Source: Bythopirellula sp041737835
Lineage (GTDB): Bacteria > Planctomycetota > Planctomycetia > Pirellulales > Lacipirellulaceae
Assembly: GCA_041737835.1 (NCBI GenBank)
Contig: JBGSQY010000050.1
Length of the DNA stretch: 64,000 nucleotides
Direction: 5' to 3' (one strand)
Below, one piece after another: positions 26,325-35,569 of the stretch (within the stretch, counting starts at the first letter, position 1; every line of letters starts with the position of its first letter). The translations under genes were made by a program, and so were the position numbers. Below the pieces are notes generated by a model, which did no database searches, had not been told where the DNA came from, and saw only the letters and a program-made list of their open reading frames with translations.

Positions 26325-28181
26325 TTATTCCGCGATTTGGCCGTAATGGATCACGGCACGGCCGATTTGAGCCGTCGCCTCCTTGGCACTGTCGGCAGGG
26401 AACTCAAACCGCAGATAGCGAGCATTTTGCGGTACGCCGTCACCCGAAATCACAACATGACGGAGATAGCCGTAATCGTTCTTGACGCTCGACCACTCCT
26501 GGTAGTGCGTCTGGCAGGGCTCGAATTTCGTGCCATCTGCCGAGGCGCTCACCAGTAATTGTGAAGCCTCGTCGCCGAAATAGGTTTCGATGAACCAGCT
26601 GGCGATCGGTTCGTCGACGTGATAAGTAATCGAACTGCCGGGGGCAAACTTCATGCGGTGAAAATCTTCGCGTGTCTTACGGTCTTCACCGCTGGCCAAC
26701 TGCACGTCCCCCGCGGTTTTTACTTTGGAAAGATCCAAACAGTTGTCGACCAGAGTTCGCCGCACGACCTTGACCGGGCCAACGACGTTCGAGGGTTTAG
26801 AAGAACCCGACTCGTTACGCGCAACGACGGCGTAGTAATAACTCTCGCCGGGCTCGACCGTATCGTCGTGGAACAGCGGCGCATAAGGAAACGCGGCATC
26901 GCTGACGTTCTCGCCCACCGTGTCCCAAGGTCCGTCTTGGTTCTTCGCACGCAGCACGTCATAGCCGTCAGCTCCTGTGCTGCCTTGCCAACTGATCATG
27001 CTGGGATCGGTAATTGGAAGCAGCGTGGGGGGCTCGGGTGCTGGCAGGGCAGGAACTTCGAGGCCACGAATCGCATAAGCGGCCTCGCGCATATGTTTGA
27101 GAGTTTCTGTTTCTTCGTAAGGCTTGCCACTCTCAAAGCCGGGCCAGTGATAGGCTTTGAACACGCCTGCGCCGAGCGGTTCGCTATGCCAATAGAAACC
27201 TCCATCGCGATGGTGATAGCGCAAACTCCAGACGAGCGCGCCGCTAATCCCTTCATTCACAACCAGATCGAGAACCTGTTTGACTTCCGCCGCGGGGACA
27301 AAGCCGAACTCGCCGACGAAGTAAGGTTTCTTGCCACGGCATTTGTCCCACGCTTCACGAATCGGATCGATGAAGTTCCCGAGTGGTTGCGGATAGTGAT
27401 GGGTCGTGATCACGTCGACGTCGGGGGCATCGAGTTGCTCTTGGGAGACGCCCTGCAACGAATTGCCGTCGATCACCAAATGATTGGAGTCGATCCCTTT
27501 GATGAACTTCGCGATGCGATTAGTCCACGCTTGCGGCGGTTTAATTTCGTTGCCTGTCTCCCACGCGAAGATCGTGGGGTCATCTTTGTAGACCACGCCC
27601 GTGAGCGAATTCTTGCGATTCAGCACAAAGCGAATCGTGTTCTCGAAATCTGTAATGACCTCTTCATTAGTCCAAAAGTCGTCGGGCTGCTTACCACGAA
27701 AGGCGGCGTACTCCGCGCGGCCTCCCATCCACCACCACTGATCGACGAACGGCACGATGACGCGGATCCCTTTCTCACGCGCGATTTTCAGCACTAAGTC
27801 CAGCACTTGAAAGGCTTCTTCGTTGAACTCGTTGGGCCCCGTGACATAGACAAACTCGCCCATGTCGGTCCCTTCACGACGGACCGTCAGAACGTAGGTG
27901 CGTACGACGTTGCCCCCCATCTGCTTGATTGATTCCAGCGCGTCGGTGATTTCAAACTCCGTAGGCCAGCCCCAAGCCGCTTTTCTGCCGGGGGCCAAGT
28001 CGTCTTCCACTTGATGCAGATTCGGAATATTGAACGACACGAAGCGAAACTCCGTATCGCCGTCCATGAGTTTGTCGCCATCTCGCGTGATGAAGTGCTC
28101 GATGCCCTCGGCGATCACACCAGGAGCTGCAAGATTCAACGTGAAGCAGCAACTCCAAATAAACAAGCATGTCCGGAGCAT
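26325..28181 (-). CDS. secreted GH5-type beta-mannanase-like glycoside hydrolase with FN3 domain
   Basis: 618 residues with a signal peptide (CLFIWSCCFTLNLAAPGVIA). A GH-A clan TIM barrel spans about 28-385; the acid/base Glu212 sits in WETGNEIKPP and the nucleophile Glu291 in FVGEFGF, with WWWMGG near the active site. This is the GH5 mannan endo-1,4-beta-mannosidase pattern. A fibronectin-III-like domain follows (about 388-480, ESYYYAVVARNESG), then a discoidin-like beta domain (about 490-615) probably for carbohydrate binding. It ends a three-gene minus-strand run with the symporter and GH130, consistent with extracellular cleavage of mannan before uptake. Confidence 0.85.
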   Translation of the reverse strand: MLRTCLFIWSCCFTLNLAAPGVIAEGIEHFITRDGDKLMDGDTEFRFVSFNIPNLHQVEDDLAPGRKAAWGWPTEFEITDALESIKQMGGNVVRTYVLTVRREGTDMGEFVYVTGPNEFNEEAFQVLDLVLKIAREKGIRVIVPFVDQWWWMGGRAEYAAFRGKQPDDFWTNEEVITDFENTIRFVLNRKNSLTGVVYKDDPTIFAWETGNEIKPPQAWTNRIAKFIKGIDSNHLVIDGNSLQGVSQEQLDAPDVDVITTHHYPQPLGNFIDPIREAWDKCRGKKPYFVGEFGFVPAAEVKQVLDLVVNEGISGALVWSLRYHHRDGGFYWHSEPLGAGVFKAYHWPGFESGKPYEETETLKHMREAAYAIRGLEVPALPAPEPPTLLPITDPSMISWQGSTGADGYDVLRAKNQDGPWDTVGENVSDAAFPYAPLFHDDTVEPGESYYYAVVARNESGSSKPSNVVGPVKVVRRTLVDNCLDLSKVKTAGDVQLASGEDRKTREDFHRMKFAPGSSITYHVDEPIASWFIETYFGDEASQLLVSASADGTKFEPCQTHYQEWSSVKNDYGYLRHVVISGDGVPQNARYLRFEFPADSAKEATAQIGRAVIHYGQIAE

Positions 28182-28194
28182 GGAACGGCCCTAT

Positions 28195-30087
28195 CTATGG
28201 GGATGAGGCGGACTGACGCGTCGTGTTGAGATCAGGAGGAAAGTCGACCAGCTGGTCATACCAACTTCGCTTCAGAATCCATGAAGTGGCAAGGATGATA
28301 GCAATGGTCACGGCCAGCGAACGGTAATCTTGAAGAACGATGTAGATTCCCGCGGCCGTCAAAGCGACTTGCCAAACAATGCCGACCACCACGTTGAACG
28401 CATCACGCTTGAAGTCACGATTCGCGAGAATTTCGGGATTTTCTTGGGCGACAAGATCGTGGATCGGTTTCCAAAAACCCCAGGGTCTGACGCGGCGATA
28501 AAAGTTTTTTAGCGTCTCCAAATCGTCGGGTGGGGTGAGCAAAGTCCCCAAAATGCAGCCGACGAGGGAAATCAACAAGATAGCTGGAAACAGAAAGATT
28601 TCGGCGGGCCGAGAAGGAATGACGTTGTTCTCGGCGAGCAGTGTCGTGACTTGTGGAACAAACCCTGCGGCTAGCATTCCCGCCGCCATGCCCCAAAAGT
28701 ATCCATAGCTGTTGAATCGCCACCAAATCCATTTCAGCATGTTGGCCGCCGCGTAACCGCCATACAGTGCCGTGACGATCCATTGCACGATGTCGTTCAG
28801 CGAATTCGTGAGGAAACCAAATCCTGTTCCAATGATCACCACGATCAGCGAAGTCGCGTAACTCGCGCGGACGTACGTTTTTTCGCTGGCATTGGGATTA
28901 ATGTAGCGCTTGTAAATATCGTTGACGACATACGCCGGAGCAGCGTTGACCGTGGCCGCATAGGTCGACATGAATGCCGCCAGTAGGGCCGAGATGAGTA
29001 GCCCTAGCAGTCCGACCGGAATGAACTCGCGCATCGCGAGAGGCAGGATCAGTTCGAAATCGATGGATTCCCCTTGCGCGGCAAGCTCGTCGGTGAAGTG
29101 AGCGAGCGCAAGCACCGTAAGCCCCGAGATCAACATGTAGCGTGGAATCAGCAGCACGAGGCTGACAAATCCACTCATCAAGGCAGCTTCACGCGGTGTC
29201 TTCGCCGACAGAACGCGTTGCATGTCGTAGTTGGGTGCGGGGCCCGCCAGACTTTGCAGCACGCCCTTGAAGAGCGTCATCATGATGAACAAGCCGAACA
29301 ACTCCCAACCATCGGCCGCGATCTTGCTGTTGGCCGCGTCGAGTTTCCCCGACCAATCGAGGTTGAGATGCCAGCCAAAAAAGATATCCTCCCAGCCGTT
29401 GGGGACAACCTTCGCCAGAGTCTCCGGCGAGACTTTTATGATCGCGATGATGCCGACCCAAATACAGGCCACGGTCATAATGAAGAATTGCAGAACTTCG
29501 GTGAAGACAACGCTGAACATGCCTCCTTTGACGACATAAACCGTGGTGATCGCGGTAATGATCAAGCCGTAGTAGTTGACGTTAGTGGCGGGGTCTTCCG
29601 AAAGCTCCCAGGGTAAGAAGGCAGCGGCAAATTTGCCGATGCCGATGAAACCGTAAGCCAAAAAGCCGATCACATTCACCAGCGCGAAGGCCACGACGAT
29701 CAAATGTGCCAGCTGTGCGCCGCGACTATCGCCAAAACGAAAGCGAATCCACTCGGCACCGGTCATCACTCCCGAGCGACGTAACCAGATCGAGAGAAAC
29801 ACCATCATGAAAATTTGGTTGAACGTGGGCCACAACCAAGGAATCCAAACGCTCTTCATTCCGTAGACAAACAGCAGATACACCATCCACATGGTGCCGC
29901 TGATGTCGAACATGCCCGAGGCGTTCGACAAACCGAGCATGTACCAGGGAATCGTGTTCCCGCCGAGAAAGTAGTTGTCGATGCTTTTGGAGGCCTTCTT
30001 TGAGATCCAAAAGCCGATCGCAATCGTGGCCACGATATAGCCGAAGATGATTGCCAGATCGATTGTGTGGAGATTGAGATCAACCAT
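28195..30087 (-). CDS. sodium:solute symporter (SSS family), likely sugar transporter
   Basis: 630 residues with about 14 membrane segments. The first half shows the SSS signature (NYFLGGNTIPWYMLGLSNASGMFDISGT; GAEWIRFRFGDSRGAQLAHL) and the inverted repeat expected of the LeuT fold. The stop is 13 bp upstream of the GH5 gene. Placed between GH130 and GH5, it probably imports mannose or short manno-oligosaccharides released outside. The C-terminal 120 residues include extra membrane segments (FNVVVGIVWQVALTAAGIYIVLQDY), as in longer SSS proteins of Planctomycetes and Bacteroidetes. Confidence 0.9.
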   Translation of the reverse strand: MVDLNLHTIDLAIIFGYIVATIAIGFWISKKASKSIDNYFLGGNTIPWYMLGLSNASGMFDISGTMWMVYLLFVYGMKSVWIPWLWPTFNQIFMMVFLSIWLRRSGVMTGAEWIRFRFGDSRGAQLAHLIVVAFALVNVIGFLAYGFIGIGKFAAAFLPWELSEDPATNVNYYGLIITAITTVYVVKGGMFSVVFTEVLQFFIMTVACIWVGIIAIIKVSPETLAKVVPNGWEDIFFGWHLNLDWSGKLDAANSKIAADGWELFGLFIMMTLFKGVLQSLAGPAPNYDMQRVLSAKTPREAALMSGFVSLVLLIPRYMLISGLTVLALAHFTDELAAQGESIDFELILPLAMREFIPVGLLGLLISALLAAFMSTYAATVNAAPAYVVNDIYKRYINPNASEKTYVRASYATSLIVVIIGTGFGFLTNSLNDIVQWIVTALYGGYAAANMLKWIWWRFNSYGYFWGMAAGMLAAGFVPQVTTLLAENNVIPSRPAEIFLFPAILLISLVGCILGTLLTPPDDLETLKNFYRRVRPWGFWKPIHDLVAQENPEILANRDFKRDAFNVVVGIVWQVALTAAGIYIVLQDYRSLAVTIAIILATSWILKRSWYDQLVDFPPDLNTTRQSASSP

Positions 30088-30183
30088 GGATCGCGTGGAA
30101 CGACCTCATCGCCAAACAAGAGAATAGAACAGAAAAGTGTGTGTCATCCTGACCGCTGGTGCCATCGCCGAAAAGGGCCGCGA

Positions 30184-31242
30184 TCAAAACACGGCCGAGT
30201 TTTCTTTGGTGAACGCCAACAGCTCGCTTACGTGGGCATAAGCCACGCATGAAGCCGTGTCAGCTGCACCGTAGTATATCGCGAGTTTATCTTGTTCGAC
30301 ATTGCACAACGCCGCGCAAGGGAACACCACGTTCGGCACATGGCCGAAAACTTCGTAATCGGCCTCGGGCGTGAGCAAGTGCTGGTTCGTGCGGTAAAGC
30401 ACTTTCCAAGGCTCGTCGAGATCGAGGATCGCAGCGCCCATGCTGTAAACAAAACCGTTGCACGTATCCATCACGCCGTGATAGATCATAAGCCAACCGT
30501 CTTCGGTTTCGATGGGGATGGGACCCGCGCCGATCTTGGTCCGCTGCCACCATTGGCCGGTATGATCGCCACCCTTACGCATCACGAGGCGATGCTTGCC
30601 CCAGTGAATCATGTCGGGGCTTTGGCTGACGTAAATATCGCCGAACGGAGTGTGGCCGTTATCACTCGGGCGGCTTAGCATGAAAAACTTGCCGTTGATC
30701 TTGCGCGGAAACAGCACGCCGTTGCGATTGAACGGCAGGAACGCATTTTCCAGCAGCGTGAACCGCTCGAAATCTTGCGTGCTGGCGACGCTGATGGTGG
30801 GGCCATTATGCCCGCCGCACCAGGTGATGTAATACGTGTCTTCGATTTTGCAGACCCGTGGATCGTAGGCGTAGTCGTTAACGTGAATTCCTTCAGGATC
30901 GTTAACGAAGCGCATTTGTTGCGGCTCGATATGCCACGTCAGCCCGTCTTCACTCCAACCGGAATGGAGATGCGGATAGCGTGAACGCAGTTCAACACGA
31001 AACACACCGGCGAAGCCATCGCCGAATGGCACGACGGCGCTGTTGTAAATGCCTTGCGCGCCGGGGATGTAGTGACGACCGATGACCGGATTCTCCGAAT
31101 GCCGCCAGACAATATCTTTGCAACCCGCGGGACGTTGTTGCCAAGGAATCGAAGCCGGAGCTTGCACGCTCTTACGAGTCGTCTCACGGCTGGCGGGGGT
31201 TGCCACGGCTGCACCATTTCCGGGTTGCGAAGATTTATTCAT
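30184..31242 (-). CDS. GH130 phosphorylase (beta-mannoside type)
   Basis: 352 residues from the ATG at 31242, which has GGAGAG just upstream; an ATG at 31254 is an alternative. The five-bladed GH130 propeller is recognisable: NPVIGRHYIPGAQGIYNSAVVPF, SEDGLTWHIEP, then DYAYDPRVCKIEDTYYITW with the catalytic Asp near 127, KIGAGPIPIETEDGWLMIYHG, and ADYEVFGHVPNVVFPCA. GH130 enzymes phosphorolyse beta-1,2- or beta-1,4-mannosides to mannose-1-phosphate, so a cytoplasmic role after uptake by the adjacent symporter is likely. It is the first gene of the run and is divergent from the LacI-type regulator. Confidence 0.9.
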   Translation of the reverse strand: MNKSSQPGNGAAVATPASRETTRKSVQAPASIPWQQRPAGCKDIVWRHSENPVIGRHYIPGAQGIYNSAVVPFGDGFAGVFRVELRSRYPHLHSGWSEDGLTWHIEPQQMRFVNDPEGIHVNDYAYDPRVCKIEDTYYITWCGGHNGPTISVASTQDFERFTLLENAFLPFNRNGVLFPRKINGKFFMLSRPSDNGHTPFGDIYVSQSPDMIHWGKHRLVMRKGGDHTGQWWQRTKIGAGPIPIETEDGWLMIYHGVMDTCNGFVYSMGAAILDLDEPWKVLYRTNQHLLTPEADYEVFGHVPNVVFPCAALCNVEQDKLAIYYGAADTASCVAYAHVSELLAFTKENSAVF

Positions 31243-31262
31243 CGAACTCTCCATCCTATCCG

Positions 31263-31290
31263 TGCGACAACTTGATGACGTATTGTCGCA
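31263..31290. promoter_or_regulatory. inverted repeat TGCGACAA-N12-TTGTCGCA upstream of GH130 gene
   Basis: Two perfect 8-bp arms lie 20 bp upstream of the GH130 start, in the divergent region shared with the LacI-type regulator. This is the right place for an operator of a repressor dimer, though LacI sites usually have no 12-bp spacer. Function is inferred from position only. Confidence 0.4.
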
Positions 31291-31495
31291 AAGCACATTC
31301 TCTAGTTTTTGGCTCTAGTTCTGGGGAACTTCAGCGCGCCTCGCTGGCTAACTTCTAAGCGTTCTGCGGGAATTGAACCGCCAGCAGCGCACACATCACG
31401 AGGAGTGAATGATGCCCTTCAACTCAATTACTTGAGCAGCGATGCTCAGAGAAGGCCATCAATTCCGGGCACAGTGACCGTTTGTCACCAACCTA

Positions 31496-31538
31496 TCAAC
31501 TACTTTAACAGCCAACTACAGACAGTTCAAGTAGTTGA
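31496..31538. promoter_or_regulatory. inverted repeat TCAACTACTT-N23-AAGTAGTTGA before lacI-type gene
   Basis: Perfect 10-bp arms about 110-150 bp upstream of the LacI-family start, with a third CAACTAC half-site inside the loop. It may be an autoregulatory operator with multiple half-sites or an RNA hairpin in the leader. Confidence 0.4.
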
Positions 31539-31644
31539 GCATCCCTCTCGCGGCATTCCCGCGCCCCAATGCAGTTGTCACGGCTACTCTTCTGGTGGAT
31601 CATGGCGAGGATATCCCCGTTGTTTTTCGCAGTTGGTGGTTTCC

Positions 31645-32721
31645 ATGTCTGGTTCGTCCGCGCCTCGTTTAAAAGATGTCGCCCAAGCGGCCAATGTTTC
31701 GATGAGTGCCGCTTCGCGAATTTTGCGTGGCGAGCGCGATCGCTTCGGCGAGGAAACCTGCCAGCGTGTCTTAGATGCGGCGCGCCAACTCGGCTGGCGG
31801 CGGAACCTGCTCGTCAACGGGATGCAAACCGGTCGCACAAAGATGATCGGCGTGATGATCCCGCCCTACGATTCGTTCTGGGTCGACGTGCTGGCAGGGA
31901 TTCATTTGGTGCTCGCTGGGGCAGACTACTTGCCAATCACGGTCTGGGTGGGCGATTGCCAGGAGATGCCCCACTTCGAAAAGGACGACGACCAAGGGCT
32001 CGGGCAGATCAGCCGGTTGCTGGATCGCCGCGTGGATGGATTGATTCTTTGGCCGTCGTTCGCGGTGGCTTACTACAAGCATTTTCGCGAGCTTTTAGAA
32101 CGCCGCGTGCCGGTAGTCGTGGTCGATCACGAGTTCTCCGAAGACCAGATTGCCGATTCCATCGAAACCGATGAACAACGCTGTGCGAAGGCCGTGGCGC
32201 AGCATTTAGTGTCGCTGGGGCACAAAAATATCGCCTGTTTATCGTCGCGCGAAACCGCCTGGCAAGCCTGGGCAGTCCGTCGCCGTGAGTCGTTCGAGCA
32301 AGCGCTGGCCGATCACCCCGAAGTGAAAATCAAAAGCTGGCGGCTCAATCCTTGGGGAACCGATGGCCTCGAGATCGCCGAAGAAATTTTGCGACAAGAG
32401 CCGCGTCCCACGGCGGTGTTTTGCGTCACCGATCACGAAGCACTCTATATTTATGAAGCCGCCGCGAAGTTGGGGCTGCGCATCCCCGAGGATCTTTCGG
32501 TGGTGGGTTTTGCCGATCTGGATTTCGCTGCTAGCTTGCGGCCCCCTCTCACCACCATGCGCCAGCGGCCCAAGGATATCGGCCGTCGCGCGGCGCAATT
32601 GATCCTCGATCGGCTCGATGGCGACTTCGCCGATCACCCTCCAACCACGATTCGCGTGGGAGCAGACTTGATCGTTCGCGGTTCAACAGCGCAGCAAAGC
32701 CTAATCAAAGCTCGAGATTGA
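31645..32721 (+). CDS. LacI family transcriptional regulator
   Basis: 358 residues from the ATG at 31645 (MSGSSAPRLKDVAQAANVSMSAASRIL); the frame is open upstream, but only this start places the LacI helix-turn-helix at residues 8-28. The periplasmic-binding-protein-like domain follows (IGVMIPPYDSFWVDVLAGIHLVLAGADY ... VDGLILWPSF ... GHKNIACLSS ... FCVTDHEALYIYEAAAKLGLRIPEDLSVVGFADLD). It is divergent from the GH130-symporter-GH5 genes and probably represses or activates them in response to a mannose-containing sugar. A strong hairpin terminator follows at 32786. Confidence 0.92.
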   Translation: MSGSSAPRLKDVAQAANVSMSAASRILRGERDRFGEETCQRVLDAARQLGWRRNLLVNGMQTGRTKMIGVMIPPYDSFWVDVLAGIHLVLAGADYLPITVWVGDCQEMPHFEKDDDQGLGQISRLLDRRVDGLILWPSFAVAYYKHFRELLERRVPVVVVDHEFSEDQIADSIETDEQRCAKAVAQHLVSLGHKNIACLSSRETAWQAWAVRRRESFEQALADHPEVKIKSWRLNPWGTDGLEIAEEILRQEPRPTAVFCVTDHEALYIYEAAAKLGLRIPEDLSVVGFADLDFAASLRPPLTTMRQRPKDIGRRAAQLILDRLDGDFADHPPTTIRVGADLIVRGSTAQQSLIKARD

Positions 32722-32784
32722 GCCACACCTGCAATTGAGCCACACCTGCAATTGAGACTCTAATGTGCAATTGAGACTCTAATG
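32717..32784. repeat. short tandem repeats after lacI-type gene
   Basis: Two copies of ATTGAGCCACACCTGCA (32717-32733, 32734-32750) are followed by ATTGAGACTCTAATGTGCA (32751-32769) and a truncated copy of it (32770-32784). The first unit overlaps the regulator's stop codon. Probably replication slippage products. Confidence 0.75.
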
Positions 32785-32785
32785 G

Positions 32786-32836
32786 CGAAACCCTGGCGCT
32801 GGGTAGTTAAGCCAGAGTCAGGGTTTCGATTTTTTT
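32786..32836 (+). terminator. rho-independent terminator of the LacI-type gene
   Basis: CGAAACCCTG pairs with CAGGGTTTCG (perfect 10-bp outer stem), and an inner CTGGC.../GCCAG pair extends it; the stem is followed by ATTTTTTT on the plus strand. It also sits just past the 3' end of the convergent PEP-CTERM gene. Confidence 0.8.
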
Positions 32837-32858
32837 CAGTTTCCGTCAGTCGCTCATT

Positions 32859-34301
32859 TTAACGAGTTCTTTTGCCATGTACCAACATCAGGCCAATGGC
32901 AAGAATGAGTAGAGAATTTGGCTCGGGCACTGAGGCCAAAGACCCCACGGCTCCCAAACCACCGTTGACGTACGCATTCTGCCATTCTGCAAGATCACCC
33001 GCAGTAAATGGATTGGGAGATTCACCTCGTTGCCAAGCAAGGAAGTCTCGACCATCTACATCCCCATCTTCGTCGAAATCTCCCGGTGTGCCTGTGGATT
33101 CGAGGCTCAGGGTCCGAATGTTGTCGATGATAAAGGTGACAGGGCTATTAGAATTCGTAGCCAACGCCATTCGGAAGTAGGTTCCATCCACGAGGTCGTT
33201 GGTCGCAAGATTTAGCGCGCCTGCGGTAAAACTGCTCAAGGGAGCTTCGAGGGTGACCGTCTGACCAGCCAAACCGGAAGGGTTACCCGCTTGTATCGGG
33301 GAAGATTGATAGAATGTTCCCGACTGATCGGAGATATTCAAAAAGAGACTCAAAAAACTAGGATTGTCAGGGAATTGATCGGCGGGGAATGTGACATCAA
33401 AGGCAATCCTGTCCGCGCCATTGATCTGATCAATCAATTGATCGATCCGTGGTTGATTGGCCGGGTTGCCATTTTCGCCGCTATCGATTTGGAATTGGCT
33501 GCCCCAACTAAAGCCGGCCGCGGGAGATCGGAACGATATGGCCGATGAGCCGTCGGTCGCACCCTCCGTGGTGATCGTGCGAGTATGAAAATAGGGTGCA
33601 CCGGAAAAGCCATCCGCCCAGCCCTCGAACTGTTCATTAACGGCGGGGGTGCCAGGATTGTCTGGGGTTTCCCACGAGAAGAGCGTGTCTTCGACAAACG
33701 TAGGAATCTCGGTCAAACGAATGTTGTCAACATAGTATTTGAAACTTCCGGTACCGAGGGGATCACTATTCGTGCCAATTCCAAATTGATAAAAATCCTG
33801 GGGACCGGCAGCGAAAAGAGTTGCTACTGGTACGCTCAACTTAATCGTACCGGGAACAGAATAGGGGGCTCGATTACCGGTGCCAAAGGCTTCCCGAAAT
33901 CCTCCCGTCGTGGAATTGGCGAAAATATTGAACTCCGCATATGTGCCGCCGTTAACCAGACCTGTCCAGCTAGTAGCATCGAAGGAGACATCGAAGTCCA
34001 GTGTAAAAACATCAAGATCGGCTGTGGCCGCTTGTAGTGCATCGAACACAGGACCCGCGGGTACGTCGATTTGAACGTCTCGACCGAAACCCGTGCCGGT
34101 GATCACCTGCATACTCTTGGTTCCATTGGTCGCATTGCCCGTGAATTGGGCGTGGCTTACGTAGTCAGAATCTGCCTGCCCCGTGGGGGCCCATCCTTCG
34201 AGACCAGTTTCAAATGAGTAAAGCAACGTTTGAGCGGACACCTGCCCCGTGGACGAGGCCACAAATAAAAACGCACATACAACATTCAAATAGAATCGCA
34301 T
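32859..34301 (-). CDS. secreted PEP-CTERM protein with two carbohydrate-binding-like domains and dockerin-like motif
   Basis: 480 residues from the ATG at 34301, chosen for the GGAG 10-11 bases upstream and the signal peptide MRFYLNVVCAFLFVASSTGQVSA. Two related beta-sandwich domains follow (about 24-205 starting TLLYSFETGLEGWAP, and about 212-410 starting TLFSWETPDNPG), each ending FIIDNIRTL/YYVDNIRL, as in CBM-like domains. Next comes the dockerin-like GDFDEDGDVDGRDFLAWQRG with a degenerate second half (AGDLAEWQNAYVNGG), and finally a PEP-CTERM tail (VPEPNSLLILAIGLMLVHGKRTR) for envelope sorting by an exosortase. It may bind polysaccharide at the surface. Confidence 0.8.
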   Translation of the reverse strand: MRFYLNVVCAFLFVASSTGQVSAQTLLYSFETGLEGWAPTGQADSDYVSHAQFTGNATNGTKSMQVITGTGFGRDVQIDVPAGPVFDALQAATADLDVFTLDFDVSFDATSWTGLVNGGTYAEFNIFANSTTGGFREAFGTGNRAPYSVPGTIKLSVPVATLFAAGPQDFYQFGIGTNSDPLGTGSFKYYVDNIRLTEIPTFVEDTLFSWETPDNPGTPAVNEQFEGWADGFSGAPYFHTRTITTEGATDGSSAISFRSPAAGFSWGSQFQIDSGENGNPANQPRIDQLIDQINGADRIAFDVTFPADQFPDNPSFLSLFLNISDQSGTFYQSSPIQAGNPSGLAGQTVTLEAPLSSFTAGALNLATNDLVDGTYFRMALATNSNSPVTFIIDNIRTLSLESTGTPGDFDEDGDVDGRDFLAWQRGESPNPFTAGDLAEWQNAYVNGGLGAVGSLASVPEPNSLLILAIGLMLVHGKRTR

Positions 34302-34888
34302 CGTAAGGTGCTCCTGAAGATGATTCGCCGAGAACTCGGAAGAAAAGCAAAAAACGCAGAAAACCGCCTGGTAAACTAGTTGCATTTTATATCAGCCCGA
34401 CCATCTGTCCAGCGGTTTTTTACGGTTTTTGCTTTTGTGGTTCTTGCCCACCAAGAAAGTGAAACATTTTCGCTTAGGCTTATTAAAAAGTTTTCTCAAA
34501 CGCCTGTTGGCTTCGACATTCCTGTCGCGTGTCTGCGGCACTCAAGCAGCAAGCATGGATTTTTTCCGACACAAGCGGGAAGCAAGGCATGACCCACCGC
34601 TCAGGCATCGGTGGTAGCCGGCCTGACATTCCGCCAACCGCGAAGAACGAAAAAGATGGCTTTTCCCCGCTAGTAAAGTAGTTGACTCAACTGTGAACGA
34701 TGTTAAAATACAATCAACATCACTGCGTGATTGGCTTTAATTTTGGGTTCGTCATGCAGCGGCGGTCTTTTGTCGGTGTTCTTTTCTGGCTCATCTTGCG
34801 ACTTGATTTTTTCTTCTGGGTTAATCGGTAACTTCTCAAAAAGTTCCGCTTTGTCTTACTTCCTGTTGTTTTTTGAGGGAGGGTTCTA
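34302..34888. other. divergent intergenic region between two PEP-CTERM genes
   Basis: About 590 bp without a credible gene. It should hold the promoter of the minus-strand PEP-CTERM gene and, near 34682, a sigma-70-like promoter for the plus-strand gene. The leader from about 34716 to 34888 is long (about 170 bases) and has no structure I can name. Confidence 0.6.
34682..34709 (+). promoter_or_regulatory. sigma-70-like promoter for PEP-CTERM/DUF1559 cassette 1
   Basis: TTGACT (34682-34687), a 16-bp spacer and TAAAAT (34704-34709) make a good match to the housekeeping consensus, upstream of the gene at 34889. The start of transcription would be near 34716. Confidence 0.5.
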
Positions 34889-35569
34889 ATGAATTCAAGT
34901 AGTTTCACAACGTTTCGATTGAGGGTCCTTTTCCGGCGCAGCACGGTATTGGCAGTTTTGGTTGCCGCGATTTCGGGCGCACTGCCCGTGTACGCGACCG
35001 TGATCAATGATTTTGATGCCAATCTGGAAAGCTGGAAATTTGACTTTGGTGCGAGCGGCTCGACGATCTCGCATGATCCTAGTGAGGGTTCGCCGGGAAA
35101 TCTGCCGGGCGCGGCACGGTTGACATTTAATTTCCCCGGCGGCGGTATTGCCTTCACCGGTGACTTGTTCGGTACGCCGACCAACTTGACGGGGAGCCCG
35201 ACCTTAAAGTTCGACGTGAAAGTCAACACCGCGGCTTCCTCGTTGGACGCCTTTGGGGCTTATGGATTTTTGCAATTTGTTTCCCGAGAAACTGATGGCT
35301 ACACGTGGGGCAACCAATCGGGCATCAACCTGCCGGCAGTCTCCGGTTGGCAGACTTTTTCGGTGCCCACTACAGGCAACGGAGGTCTTAATATGACGGC
35401 GACACGTGCTTTGACCTTACAGATTTACGGCGGACCAGCGCAGAACATTCCTGGCCCCGTGACCCTGTGGTTGGATAATATTCGCTTGGTACCTGAACCT
35501 GCTTCGTTGACGCTGTTGACATTGACTGCCTCGTGCATCCTCCTGAGTCGACAAACGAAGGTTCAGTAG
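34889..35569 (+). CDS. secreted PEP-CTERM protein with CBM-like domain
   Basis: 226 residues. GAGGGAGGG lies about 6 bases before the ATG. The N-terminal signal is long (RRSTVLAVLVAAISGALPVYA, cut near residue 36). One beta-sandwich domain follows (INDFDANLESWKFDFGASGS ... VTLWLDNIRL) resembling the domains in the protein at 32859, then a PEP-CTERM tail VPEPASLTLLTLTASCILLSRQ. It opens the first PEP-CTERM/DUF1559/GH cassette. Probably anchored to or displayed in the envelope and able to bind carbohydrate. Confidence 0.75.
   Translation: MNSSSFTTFRLRVLFRRSTVLAVLVAAISGALPVYATVINDFDANLESWKFDFGASGSTISHDPSEGSPGNLPGAARLTFNFPGGGIAFTGDLFGTPTNLTGSPTLKFDVKVNTAASSLDAFGAYGFLQFVSRETDGYTWGNQSGINLPAVSGWQTFSVPTTGNGGLNMTATRALTLQIYGGPAQNIPGPVTLWLDNIRLVPEPASLTLLTLTASCILLSRQTKVQ

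Noticed and set aside
26619..27797. 392-codon open frame antisense to the GH5 gene
   Set aside because: It mirrors the real GH5 frame, has no family motif, no ribosome-binding site and a composition typical of antisense frames in GC-rich genes.
32717..32784. Possible CRISPR-like tandem repeats
   Set aside because: Units are adjacent without spacers, only two copies each, and no cas genes are present in the window.
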